This document shows positions 1 to 12,615 of a stretch of 64,000 nucleotides of DNA, in pieces; position 1 is the first letter of the stretch, and every line of letters starts with the position of its first letter. The stretch is from Agelaius tricolor (lineage: Eukaryota > Chordata > Aves > Passeriformes > Icteridae): contig JALJCS010000010.1 of NCBI GenBank assembly GCA_023055355.1, positions 23,203,001-23,267,000 on the forward strand, written 5' to 3'. The position numbers and the translations under genes are program-made. A model generated the notes under the pieces. The model was not told the origin of the DNA and made no database searches. It saw only the letters and a list, made by a program, of their open reading frames with translations.

Positions 1-224
1 ATTGCAGCTAATATATCAGATACCAGGATTTTTATTAAAGACAAGGAAAAACCTTGTGAAAATTCTAGAATAAAATTTAACTTTTTTCCCCTTTTATTCT
101 TTGCTGAAAATGTTTTGGTGGTTTTGTTACCTTTTTTTTTTTTTTAATCTCTTGTGTAGTGAGGGAAAACCAATACAGTGCAACCCTCATTCCTTTAGGT
201 TTTTGGAAACATTCCAATTAATTT

Positions 225-478
225 TCCTTTCCAGGCTGAACAAAAACCTCTTCTAGCATATCCAGGCAGTCACCCACATTGATGATTCACCTCTGAGGTC
301 CCTCCAGTTAATCAGCATCCTTCCTATACTGGGAAGACCCAAACTGGACATTATCCTCCAAATATGGTCTTGCAAGCGCTGAATAGAGGGAACCAATCTT
401 TCACCTCTGCCTACTGGCTGAGCTTTTGCTAGTGCATTGCAAAACACAGTTGAAATTTGATATTCAGATGTAAAATAT
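225..478 (-). mobile_element. Old CR1 LINE fragment, internal 3' part
   Basis: Read on the plus strand, this stretch follows the reverse complement of the bird CR1 3' region. It has a 'ccaggctgaaca' start, then a 'cagcatccttcctata' segment, a 'caaactggac' segment, and 'tggtcttgcaagcgctgaatagaggg' split across 364-391, followed by the 'cacctctgcctactggct' block. The order of these landmarks is that of CR1. The many mismatches and small gaps suggest an old copy. The terminal CR1 tail is absent, so this is an internal fragment. No intact reverse-transcriptase frame remains; the 76-codon open frame on the minus strand here is incidental. The family call comes from remembered CR1 consensus, not an alignment. 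Confidence 0.7.
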
Positions 479-483
479 GCCAT

Positions 484-3400
484 AGTCTATGGTAACCCCA
501 TCAAAAATAGATAAGAAAATTACCTAGGACAAAAATATTACATTAACATCTTGATTGTATATGAAATTGGACCACAAAGAGGTGTAAAAACAGTCAAGGC
601 TAAAAATGTATCCATTTACAGATCAGGAAATATCGATGCAAATAAATTCCATCCCAGGGTGCAAAGATGCAATCATCTTTGGTGGTTTACAGCTAGTACC
701 TCAATGCTATTTCTGAAATTACACCATTGTTCATTTCCTTTACTCATGTCCGCTTCCCCTGGAGATGATCATCTACTAACACTGGGGCCATTGAAGTAGA
801 ATGGGAGTGAGAGGTGCTGGTGGGGGAGTCACCCTTTAGATCAAGTGTATAAAACTATTAAAACTAATAATAAAGAAAAAATGTTTCCTGCATCCATATA
901 TTGGAAAAGTTAATAAAATAACTTGAAGTTTAATTTTGCTTGCATTGGAGAACCATGTTTTTATAGATTTGCTATTAGATTTTATCTGTGACCACTTAGC
1001 ACTCTTTGTCTTTAGATCTCTTCCTTTCTGGTCTCATTAGCAGCATAATACTGAATTTTTAAAAATATATACTGTATATACAAAGCTATCACACAAGGAT
1101 ATTGTGTTTAACAAACTCTTCATAGAAACTTCTACCCTAGGATGGCACAGAGCCAGCACAGGTATAGGTCTGACAGGGTGTGTTTTCTGGGGTCCTCTCT
1201 CACTATAATTAAAAAAGGGCTTTCATAAGTAAAAAAAAAAAAAACAAACCCACTACACTGGTTTGGTTTTACTCCCTAAGTATTGTGAACACTTCATAGT
1301 TTTGGTTATTGCAAATCTAAAGTATATGAAAATATTAACCTTCCTGCAGCCAACTAAGGCATACTCTGAAGTAAAACAGTGTTCCTACTGACATATCACT
1401 GACAGCAGTTGGTATTTTTTCTCCCAAAAATCTCTTTGAAGTCTTTATAATAATACCTGTTTTTTCCACTGACAATAAAAGTCAATTACAGTATTTCTTT
1501 TTCTTTCCTGGCTCTCTTTCAAATGCTGTGTAGAACAAATATTTCTTTGTCAGAAGAGAGAATCACTGAAAATAATCAGGTAGAAGAAGAGAAAAAATGG
1601 AATATTCATAAGAGGTTTGCATTTGAAATGATCATATAGCTTCTAGTATTACTGCCTTTAAACACCAACATATTCTGGGTCAGGCTCTCATTCATTTCCT
1701 AAGTCCGCATAAAAATAATTATACCCATTGAAAAGTAATGTTCAGACCTTTTTTCATTAATTGATGATACATGATGTCCATCATATCCTCTCACAGGAAG
1801 TTCAATACAGAACCTCAATATATGTACCCTAATGCAAATGTCCTGAGAATGCTCTGTGCAGGTGGAAACAACTTCATCCAGCTTTAAACTCTTAAAGGAG
1901 GCAACCAAGTTGGAAACCCAGAAGTCTGAAGCAAGTTGTATATTAAATGAGGGAATGCTCAGACCACGATTCAATTAATTTAAAATAACACCTTTTTTAA
2001 AATAAGTTCTAAAGTCAGATAAATACATCTGAATAGTAAAGCTTTGTACATATAAAAAAGGTCAGGATTTAGGGTAGGGGCAAAAGGCAGCTGTTGTTGA
2101 CCACGCTTCATCTCTTGTAGTCCTGGCAAAGTCTTGGGACTAAATATTCCTGCTGATTATCTCTGATATTGGATTCAGTTCAGTTTTGTTACGAGCATTT
2201 ACTCATTAACGTGGCTGTAAAGTTTTGCTGACCCCTGAAAACTAGCACAGGATGTTGGTGAAATAATTTAGAACTCAGTAGACAGAAATGCATTAGCAGT
2301 AAGACCAAAAATATTACAGCAAAAGCAAAGCAGTGAGATGTATTCCAGTCTTGCGTTTCCAAACACAGATCTATAGTTTCATCTATGGCCCAACTTCCTT
2401 CTGAATGCCAGCTATATTATTTGCAGATCAGATCTGGGAAAAACTGAAATATCATATCTGGAAAAACTATAGAACAGGGAGCTTAAGGTCAAGGCCTTCA
2501 AAATAGTTCTATAACTTTGTTCCCTTTTACCAGACTCAGTTTATTGGCTTCATTTTCTGCCATGGAAGGAGGCATCTAAAAAAATTAGAACTTTAAAAAT
2601 GTGTCCTAAATAGCTTTCCATGGTGACATAAGATATCTTTCATAACCTCTAGCACAGAACCCAAATCTCCTTACTGCCAGCAGAGAAAAGTCAAAACATT
2701 ATGAAAAGTAGAGCAAGGGACCCTGTTATATTTACCTATGCAGCACAATAAAGCTATGGCATCCTCTGGTTGGAAGGTTGTTCATCCAACCTCTTACATC
2801 TATGTGCCAAGACCACTACATGTCTTCCTTAATATGAGACTGAAGACCAAAGGGTAATCTTGGAACAACATCTACACTTTTCTGCTGGGGCTCACAAAAA
2901 TCCGAATTCCTCTAATTCTCCTTGAAACCCTGTAGACAGCTGTGTTAGTTGTTAAGAACAAAAGTAGCAATAACTTGTCAAGAAGGACTTCCTACCTTAA
3001 TTCCTCAGGTATTTGAGATGGGAGAGAAATAGGGGGGAAAAGGGAAATAAGCTCTTGAACTCTAGCAAGACTGATAAGAAATAATTTTTAAAGCATATAG
3101 ATGCCTAGAAATGGTCACAAGTACCTAGAAGGATTCATGAAACATGCTCCACATGAAATCAAGTAGGCAATTAGAAACAACAACAACAACAAAAAATCCT
3201 ATTTGGGACCTATTCAACCTAAGAGGCATGCAAATGACTAGGATTTTAGCACATATGGGTGATACCCATAGCAGGACAAAATGCTTTCAGCTACACTGCT
3301 GAAAACCTGGGGTCACTCTGCTGTGGTCACATGTGGTGATGGCTTTTCTGGAAGATCTTTTCACAACAGGCAGGAGGCATCAGCATGTATTTCAGTTCTG

Positions 3401-5227
3401 TCCTTTTGATCTGCCAGGATTTGCATGATCAGGGGTTAGTATTTAAACTGGAGGGGCTGCTTCATCAATGAAGGGAAAAGAAGCAAACACTATAACCAAG
3501 TCCTTTCAAGGCCTGTTGCCTCAGAGCATGATTTACAATTTGAAATGAAGAGATATTAATAACAAAATAAAACTTCACTGACAAACTGCTGGCTGCAATT
3601 CCCAGAAACACATCTTCCCCCTGGATCCCCCCCACCTTTTTCTTTTCATTTTATAACTCCCAAGACACAAGATATGAAGAAAATCTTTAAATCTTTCCTA
3701 GGGCTTTACTCAGGATAAGCCTATACTGCAGCCTGCAGTTGTGTGAATACACTGGATGTTGCTTTAAACGAGACAGGTTAGATCCTCAACTCAATCACCT
3801 TGCAGCAACACAATACCCAGTGTGAGCTGATTCTCTCCACTTCTTCAGGTTACAGAGGGATTAATGCTAAGCAAACAAACACTTCTCTGGTTGGGAATAC
3901 ACAAGGAGGAAGTGCAGTGGTGTGTTTCACCAAAACTGTCAAACAAAAATGACAGGTGGCTTTTATTCCTTCTTTTATTTCAGATAAAGACAGAATCATG
4001 AGTACTACCATAATGATGGCATCTAGGAATAGGAAGGGGAATTACAGCCATCTGTAGCTGAGATTGGCAAAGTCAGAAACACTTATATTTCACTTATTCA
4101 TTTGTTTAATATTCAATTGTCTTTAGTCAACCCAGAGAGGACTAGGCTACTTAGTAGCAACATTGTATTAGATTCTTTGCTAAAAGTATGTCCAAATGGG
4201 ACTGACCTGCTGTTAAAAGGTTAATACTTGCTTCTGAAATCTGAAAGTAAAAGGTCCTATAGGTGTTTATAACACATACAATATCCAATCAGACATTAAC
4301 TCTTTGACTTTTCAAAGATACAGAAAAGCTTCAGCTGTCAGCCATTTCTATTGTAAGGAAAAGTGGGTCAGCAAATACATACAGAACAGCTGAATACCAT
4401 AGATGGTCTCTGACATATATTGTAAAAATAAAATGAGAAATAAACACACAGAGCAGACTGAAATTCTACACTTCTTCCCACATATGCATAGAGACCCATT
4501 ATCAGTGAAAAGTCAAAGTTAAAAGCAGTTTCGGGATGTGCTCTGGCTCCAGAGTCTCCAAGCAAATTTTTAACAAGGACATATTTTCTATTATATGCGT
4601 GTTCTTCCCTCCTCTATAAATTCCTGAGATACCCAGACTAAAAACAGGATGTTGTATGAATAATTACAGAAAATGATGTGGAAAACTGAATGAACACAAG
4701 GTCAAATGGAAAAGTGAAATGTACTGAAAAAGTACAGAAGAGCTATGTTCTTTCTGGTATTACTTACACATGTGATTGATGAAATTTGAAGTGGAAAAAT
4801 GGTCTCATGTTTGGAATGATGGACATAGATTTTGACAACTGAACTCAGTTCTCTTGACTTCCTGGTTAACCTGAAGTTAATTCACTTTAGTTACCTGAAT
4901 GATACAGATATTGCTCCTGTCATTTCTGGTTCATACTTAAATTGTAAACTCTTCAAGGCAGAGCTCTCCTCACATTATGAATGTGCTCAGCAGCTGACAC
5001 AGAGGGGTCTCTGGCTCCTGGTCTACAAATGCAGTGTCATGAGGCAAAACATCCCAATTCTTTCCTTCCTTTCCCCCAGCTGAAACCAGAGAGTTGGCTT
5101 GCTCCCCCCTTTGCTGCCTGAGGACTGAATCCTCCCTTACTCTACAGAAGCGATGGAAAAAAAATCCCATTTCCCTTTATATACACATTCCCAAGGTTAG
5201 CCCTCACCAGTGGGAAAAAAGATACTT
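484..5227. other. Unique non-coding stretch
   Basis: No gene, RNA gene or recognisable interspersed repeat was found. Open frames are all below 100 codons, show no domain and are not flanked by convincing splice sites. The stretch is AT-rich with scattered short A and T runs (for example 1231-1244) and one small CAA repeat. A block near 2740-2860 vaguely resembles a CR1 head but is too weak to call. Confidence 0.6.
3178..3192. repeat. (CAA)5 microsatellite
   Basis: Five consecutive CAA triplets run straight into a short A run. No coding context is seen. Such A-rich triplet tracts often mark the tail of an old retroposon, but nothing recognisable lies next to it. Confidence 0.8.
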
Positions 5228-5345
5228 AGATTCATAAAATATGGTTACAAGGGACCTATGGAAAGCATCTGCTCCACCCGCTCTGCTCAAAGCAGGGCCA
5301 AGCTCCAAGCCAGGTCAGGCTGCTCTGGGTTTCACCCAGCCCAAT
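5228..5345 (-). mobile_element. CR1 LINE 3' end, short old fragment
   Basis: The plus strand starts with 'attcataaaatatggtta', the decayed CR1 3' terminal repeat and head. It continues through 'gggacctatgg', 'catctgctccaccc', 'gctcaaagcagggccaa' and 'aggtcaggctgctctgg', which is the usual order of the CR1 3' untranslated region read in reverse complement. The element therefore lies on the minus strand, with its 3' end at about 5228. Only about 120 bases survive, a severe 5' truncation typical of CR1 insertion. The two overlapping plus-strand open frames here carry no independent meaning. Confidence 0.7.
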
Positions 5346-6626
5346 TTTCCTTTCTTATTAGAATTCATAATCATTGTTTGTGTGCTGACCTTTTGGTGCT
5401 GGTGGTCATTTTGGTTTGTTTTTTTAATTTTTAGTTTTTGGTAGGAGTTCTTCAATCTTCGCTCTCAGTCAGGATTGGCTTTACACTGAATTTTCTTGTG
5501 ATTTTAAAGCCAACTGAAAGCGGAGTGAAAGTTGACACAGTCAACTGTACTTTTCACTCTCTCAATATTTTTTTTCATTTTGTTGTGTAATGTCAATGAA
5601 AATTTCATATAAAAAACTGTTTCCACATCCAGAAATAGTGACTTCAGTCTTCTTCCTTATATTCTTAGTCTTTTTTCTCATTTTTCATGCTTTTTAAATG
5701 AGTCATGTTAATTTGTAAAAAGTCAATTGATACAAAGGTAATGGGGTTTTGAGAAAGCTGTTAACACTAATTTGCTTAATTAACAAATCATGTATAAAAT
5801 CATGCTCACTATAAACACTGCTGTGGAGCAAATGCAATCCATTAAGATTCATAGGAGGGCATCTTGTTCAGCTTTGTCACAAAGGTTTAACTGCTGATGA
5901 GCAGAGTTTGAATCCTGAAAGCTGGAAAAATGCAGTTTTCTCTTGTACATCCATTAAACTCTCCCAGACTGCTCCTTGGGCTGCTGTCAACTGCTCTCAT
6001 CTACCCTGTTCTCCTGTGCAGCTAAAGGGGATGTGTCATATCACAGAATGCCATAAATTAACAGTGCAGCATTTGGAAGTTTGAGGTGAGTATGCTTCTT
6101 GTGGGACAGGAATAGAACTATTAGGAATGGTAATAAAATCAAGCAGTGGAGTGCTGTCAGGGCATGGTGAAATGGAAGATGGGGCAAGGGAGAAAAGTAC
6201 AGCACACCATAACCAGTTCCTCTGGTCACAGAAAAAAAGAATTTCCTCAAATCATTACCACAGATGTAAAGTAGATATTTTATTCTAGTGAACCATCTGT
6301 GCATTGATGAACCAGTTTACAAAATCCAGCAGTTTCAGCTTATCACTCTGCCTTTCACTCTGCTAGGTAAGCATGACAGCTCTGCCTGGGAGTCAGTGAG
6401 TTACTGGCCAGGATGGGGACTGGTCAGAAGCCAGGAACACATTAGAGATTTTCCATTCACCAGGCTGGATTTACTTCTTTTAGAGTGATATTGCTGTAAT
6501 GGAATGAAGCTGCTCTGATTTATTCTATGAAAGAAATTACTTTTCTTTCAGCTTCCTTTTGCATTTGATTTAGTGCAACAGTTAGCTGCTGTCCTCTATG
6601 ATACTCAGTGTTCATTAGCTTGCAAT

Positions 6627-6642
6627 AACCACTATAGTGGTT
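6627..6642. repeat. Perfect 16-bp palindrome
   Basis: The sequence AACCACTATAGTGGTT equals its own reverse complement with no spacer. It could be a dimeric protein-binding site or chance. Nothing adjacent indicates a function. Confidence 0.9.
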
Positions 6643-9600
6643 GACAGGTTTCAGATCTTGCTGTTCCAAACTCAGACCCAGACTTCCAAGGTTTCCATCC
6701 TTGAGTTTTTAGAGACTCCATTATTCAGTTTTGACCAAAGGCAGGATCATCCTTCACAGTTATATGACAACTATGAGGCATTTAGACATGAAAAGAGATG
6801 AATTAAATTTCATTTTATAGAGGACACCTTGTAACAAAGACAAAGGACAGGTAAATTGTATATTGATGCAAAATTGGGCAGTTCTCACAAATACAGTTCC
6901 TAAGTAACCATCTAAGACTTCTTAAAGATATCTGCAAATATATATTAGGCTATTTGCAATAAATTATTTAAATTATCATGGCATCTGTGATACTCAATAT
7001 AAAAATGAGCTTTTACTTTTTTGCCAAAAAATATTTTTAAAATTCCCCTGGTCAAGGGTGTGCAAACTGTTCTATATTACATGAACTTGCTCTTATACAT
7101 TAACAGCTGTTTTCATTTTACTGTATATTTACAGTCATCAGACAGAGCAGGGAAACATGAGGAGGGCTTTATCTAGTTAGCTTTGAGAAGCAAGAAATTT
7201 CCTGAAACTGACTGCACATCATTTATTATAACCCGTATAGCAGGCAGTCAAGGTCATGGGCATGTTCCAGCAAAAGTTTGGTGAAGGCTATACCATTCAA
7301 GCTTCCTGAATACTGTTATTGCCTCCTTAAAAAGAAACCCGACTCCTCTTGAGATGAGTTTGTCAGATACTGCCCTTTTCTCAAATAGAAGTCTTTCTGC
7401 ATAAGCTGTATCAGTCCCCATGAGCCTGTTTCATCAGCCCCTCTGGGACAGCACACACAAAGCCAAGAGAGGATGAAGGCAGGGTTCTTGAAATCTGGGG
7501 CATTGCCTAGAAAAGCCATGAATGCAACTAAGCCAAAGTCATAATGTTGGACAAGGGCTCACTACACATCTGGTTTCTGACTGCCAGCCATCTGTTAAGT
7601 GGATTGGGTGTTGGCTGGAAAACCCCAGTTACCAAGAGAAAAACAAGGGGCTTTGAATTGGGAAAAGACTAGTGAGAAGTGAAAAAGCAATAAAAGAGGG
7701 AAAAGGTGAATGATGGAAAGTTTATGAAGATCACACTGACATTTTACCAAACCTTTTGCCAGTCAGCTATAATTCTTAAGGAGCCAATTGGGTGCAAAAT
7801 TCTCCTCTCAGAGAAAAGACAGCTTTGAGCAAAATTATTAAAATCTTGGGAGATGCTGCTAAGAAAAACAGTAGTGGCTGTATATTATACAATATGACCA
7901 GGAACAATACAAATTATCCCTTCAGAAATTCTGCTCTACTGCACTTTACAGAAGTTTTACAGGAAAAATCTAGTCCAAGTTGAAAACATATGGAAATGCC
8001 AGTGTGCCTACATGTGTGTATGTATAAATATATATCCATCACCCTGCAGTTTCACTGAAACTGTATTGAATTACACCAGCCAAAGAGCTGGCTGCCTAAA
8101 ATGAAAGGGTTATAAAATATAGCCATATTTCAGAGGAAAATTACTATCAATATACAGCTTCTGTGTGATACTAGTTTAATTGATTTTTGACAATAGTCTA
8201 TGTATGAATGAGCTGTAGTTAATAGCATAGGAAATTTTAACCCTGCCTCTCATAAGTACTGCTTATTTGTTACAACACCCAGCTAACTGAGTGTGGGGCA
8301 TCTTCAGCTGCTGGCTGCCATGGAACCCAATCACAGAGCCCTGTGTGCCATGTCACACAAATTGTTCGGGAAATTAATAATGTACATGTGTGTGGGGGGG
8401 TGTGTGTGAAAGCATTGCAAGCCTGACTAAAATTCAGATAAATCTCTGAAGAAAACCTGCAGATGCTCACCCATGGTATACCAGGCAGACAGGCATGCAG
8501 AGAAATTGTAACATGGCACTCATTTGCTCAGAGTCTGTATCTCTGTCATACAAATCTCACACCACTAGCAAGCTTTCACATACATTCTCTGTAGATCCTT
8601 CATTAAAGCATATTTAGTGATTGATTAATTTGTTAACACAAATTAAGAGAATTATCTTATGACTCCATATTAATGTTCCCTAAGAAGGCTAAACATTAAT
8701 AAACTTGAATATGACAGTAAAACTTTAAGAGGCACAGTACCAGCTGAATTTCTCCTCCTTCAGATCAGATGCTGCAGAATGACTAAACATTATTCTGCTC
8801 ACTTTATGTAAATGAAGGAGATGGGAAGCTAAACCTTAAGCAATTTAATAATGTCTTGATTGTATGTAATTTAGGATTAACTAACCCTGATTAAGCAAGA
8901 CCTTACAAATACATCAACAGTCTGCAATTAACATGCTGTTGGTAAACAGAATTACAACTTTTGTTTCTCACTATAAGTAACATGAATAAGTGTTTGTTAT
9001 ACTTCTGCTTACAATACCTAGAAGTCAAAATCATGAAATCTGATGGATTTTTAGCACTTCTGATGTGTCCTCAGAAAAGCATTGTGAAGGAAAAAACTGC
9101 AATATTTCTAAAAATTTCAGTGTATATATTTGATAGGTTGTACTACATAGTCCTCAATAAATTACACCACCAAAGAGAACTCTTGAGAAAGCAGAAGTAG
9201 TTCACAATTAAATTTCCAGCAGCACCTTTGGAATGAAGGACCACAACTTGGAAACCAAAGTACTAAAAGAAAAGGTGCTCTCACAAGGTGCATGTAAAAT
9301 GGCTTTGTCCTATTAACAGAGGCATCTGCTTCACATCACTTGGAGAACCATCTGGGAAAATACAGGACTGCCCATTCAAGACTACTGGAACAGGGCTCTT
9401 CAATCCCCTTCCCAAAAAAACCCAAAGCCCATTCCCAAAGAAAGCTGCACCCAAGGGATGCTGTTGCAAGTCTGTTCACACACCCTTTCACACTGTCTGT
9501 CTAGCAGCTGAACAAATGACTGACCCAACCCTCCCCAGATGTGCTGCACAGCTTTTTAGCTCTCCATATCTCTGCCTGCTGAACCTCTCATGTGAATTCT

Positions 9601-12567
9601 CTTGTCTCAGGCAAAAGGAGCTGAGGCTAGCAAGGACCAGCTGTTTAAAGTGCTTCAGAAAATTCAGATCATTTTAACTTAAATGGGTGAAGAAGCAATT
9701 CTTACAAGCAATTGAGCTTGCCAGTCAAAGACTTTTTGGGTAGAAGTTTTAAGGAAGCTGTATTGGCACCTAATGAAAATGCCATAGCTCACTTCCCAGC
9801 TACAAGAAAAGTGGGTAGAAAGCAAGGTACTGGAATTGCAGAAGGAGAGCCAAAAGCAAAAGTCTTGACAACAACATATAATTTTTTCCTTTTCAAGCAC
9901 CTGACTCCTTTCCTCAGAAGCACTCTGTTCTGCTAAGCATAGCCTGAATTGCTGGGAATGAATGACAATGCATCCCCCCAGTCAGACTCCGGCTTTCTGA
10001 AGTACTCACTTTCTATCCAGAAACATTCTAATCATGAGCACAATTAGCTTAGGAATAAAGATGCAAATCATTATACCGAATTTCAGTTATTGGTGTCTTT
10101 CCTATCCCTCTTGTTAATTAGCTGCAGTTCTTAAATGATGTCTTCACTTCATAGAGGTCATCTTCTTTTGACATTAAAATGATGGTGATATGGACTAGTC
10201 TGTAAAAAACTGATTATCAAAAAGAACCACAAAGATCATTCAGCAAAACCAATAGAAGCTCATCTGATAACTCCTCTGGGATTAGAGCTAGGAGGAAAAT
10301 TTTGATTTTCCAATAATATTTTTGAGATAAAAACTGGTATTTGGTGTTTTTTGTTTTTTTTTTTTTTAATAAAGCATTATTCAATTTTAATGAGATTTTA
10401 ACCTTTTTTTCTTCTCCTTGGTTTTGAGATTTTTTTTGCTCCCTAAGGGAGTTGATCACTAGCATGATGCATACTGTACACACTATAGTATCTGGGGTTT
10501 GCTGACTTTCCTAGGTGTTTCCCAGGATGTTTGCTTGGCCAAGGGCCTTTGTCACTTTCCTTTTTTTGGATCTGAATGATCAATAGCTAAAGCAAAAGAG
10601 AAGATCTTCATATTTCCCATTGTATTAAGGAAAGGGCCTCACAAAGTTCTACTATGATGAATCAGATGTAGGGAAGGGAGTAAAAGGTCATTAAGAATTA
10701 TGAGTTCACAGCTGGCTGTCTCAAGAATGCATGACACCTGAAGATTTTATTTATAACTTCAGAAAATATTATCAGAGACTTTATTAAGGGAAAGAATTAC
10801 CTGCCTTGAAAAGAATAATCCCAAAATATCCCTATTTCTCCAAAGGATTCTTTGGTCTACTAGCACTTTCAGGAGCAGCACAGTTCCATTTCCTACATCT
10901 TCTCCACAGGATACAGGCAAGATAGTCTCTTAGCATTTAAACTAAAAAAACAACCCAAAACAATCAGGGGGAAAAAAAAGTGGAAGTGGAGGAAGGAGAA
11001 AAAAAGGATAATCTTCCTAATCTGCTTCCTGGCTTTGGCCACCAACCAATATTCACTCAGTGGTCTTGCATCTAAATGGATGATAAACAGATTTTAACAA
11101 TTGCATGTGGTCAGCCTCATGCCAGATACAGAACTGACTGGTGCCAGTGCCTGTGCACTGCTCTCACAACAGAGAGCTGAGAAGCTGAGGGAGCTCTGCT
11201 CTCATAGGGAAGTTTGGCAGCCTGTCAGCTGTACAATATCCAGTACTTACAGGAATCTGTAAGCTCACATTGTCAGAACCCCATACCACATGGAGACTAC
11301 TGCTTTCATTGGTCTAAGGTACAGACATAGAAGATTCATTATCTGGACACCTATTATAGCTAATTCAGAATCTGGATATCATAAAGACTCAAATTTTTCC
11401 CCTAAAAAAATATCTTAATCATTAAAAGCAGTTATTTAACTTTTGAATTTCTTCTCTGCATACATTGTAAGAAGACATAGAAGAGTTCTCACTGAAAAGA
11501 ACAGAAAAACCATACATAGTCCCAGCTTTTATCTTTTCCTTTTCTGGTGTTTTCCAGATCTTCACTGATTTTTTTTTTCCCCTTGGAACACACATGACAG
11601 TAAGAATGTGTGTTCTGTATGGCAGATCAAAGAAAACTGTATGTAGTGTCTTTTATTTCCTTATATGACTTGTGTGGTGTGTAACAAACAGTAAATTTTG
11701 CCTAGATACAGCATATATCATGTTAGAGCAATCTTTTCCCTCTTCTCTTCATTCCCAAAATGACAGTGCAGTATTGAAGGCTCTGGCAGTTTTACCCTTT
11801 CCTTTCCACATTTTATGCAAGCTGAAAACACATTACTATTTGTACACTGATAAGTAATCCTGATAAATAAGGCTGGTTTTCAGCCTGGTTTGAAAGCAGT
11901 ATTTTCCAGTTAGAAAAGATTGTAGAATGGATTTGAAAGGTTAAACTCCTAGATATAACTCTTGAAAATGTGGATCCTGTTGTGCACAGATTCCCAAGTA
12001 TCTCAAATGATTCATGGAAACAGGGAAGAAGGGGAAAATCTGACTTTGAAAGTCACAACATATTTGAATACAGAAAATGCACAAGAAGAAATATAAAGCA
12101 TCTTTCCAAAGCAGCAGAATATGGCACAAAGATGAAGTTGAGGCTCAGATTCAGAGCTTTGCAGTGTATCTAACTTAACAGCAGCTCAGACAGCTTGTGT
12201 TGTGGTATTAAAAGGGCTTCATTGGGAATACAGAAATCACTGCTCTCCCTCTGCCTCTGCCCATAGGACCCTAATGAATTCATTTGCCATTAATTTCAAG
12301 AGGTCACCAAAAAGCTAAGTAACCACCATGACTGTGGTGTGAAGAGGCCTGCAAGAAAGCTTTTACAAATTCCCTGATGAGACCCAGGACAAGCTATCAG
12401 ATGCTGCTCAAGACACTGTGAAGTACTGATACCTACATTCTGACCTGCTTCAATTCATCAATGGTTTCACTTCTGTACCACACAGCACAGAGGGGGGGAA
12501 AGCAGCAGCAACAGCAGGGGAGGAAAATTGACTAAAAGCAGGAAGCCTTCCAAGCAGTGAAAATATT

Positions 12568-12615
12568 TGTTTGTTGGGTTTTGGTGTTTGGTGGTTTTTT
12601 TGGTTTTTTTGTTGA
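12568..12615. repeat. T/G-rich low-complexity tract
   Basis: The plus strand consists almost only of T and G, with repeated 'ggtttt' and 'ttgg' units ending in runs of seven Ts. On the minus strand this is an A/C-rich tract that may be a diverged poly(A) tail, although no recognisable element lies on either side. Confidence 0.75.

Noticed and set aside
2740..2860. CR1-like head ('ggttggaaggttgttcatcc')
   Set aside because: The similarity covers about 25 bases and then stops, within chance for this composition.
8389..8408. G run inside a GT-rich stretch, considered as a G-quadruplex
   Set aside because: There is only one long G run, so four tracts cannot form.
9288..9677. Longest plus-strand open frame, 129 codons
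   Set aside because: It is Cys/Pro/Lys-rich with no recognisable domain, lacks splice or promoter context, and overlaps an open frame on the other strand. Such length is expected by chance in 64 kb.
11895..11960. CR1-like 'gattgtagaatggattt' motif
   Set aside because: There is no continuation into the CR1 3' region on either side.
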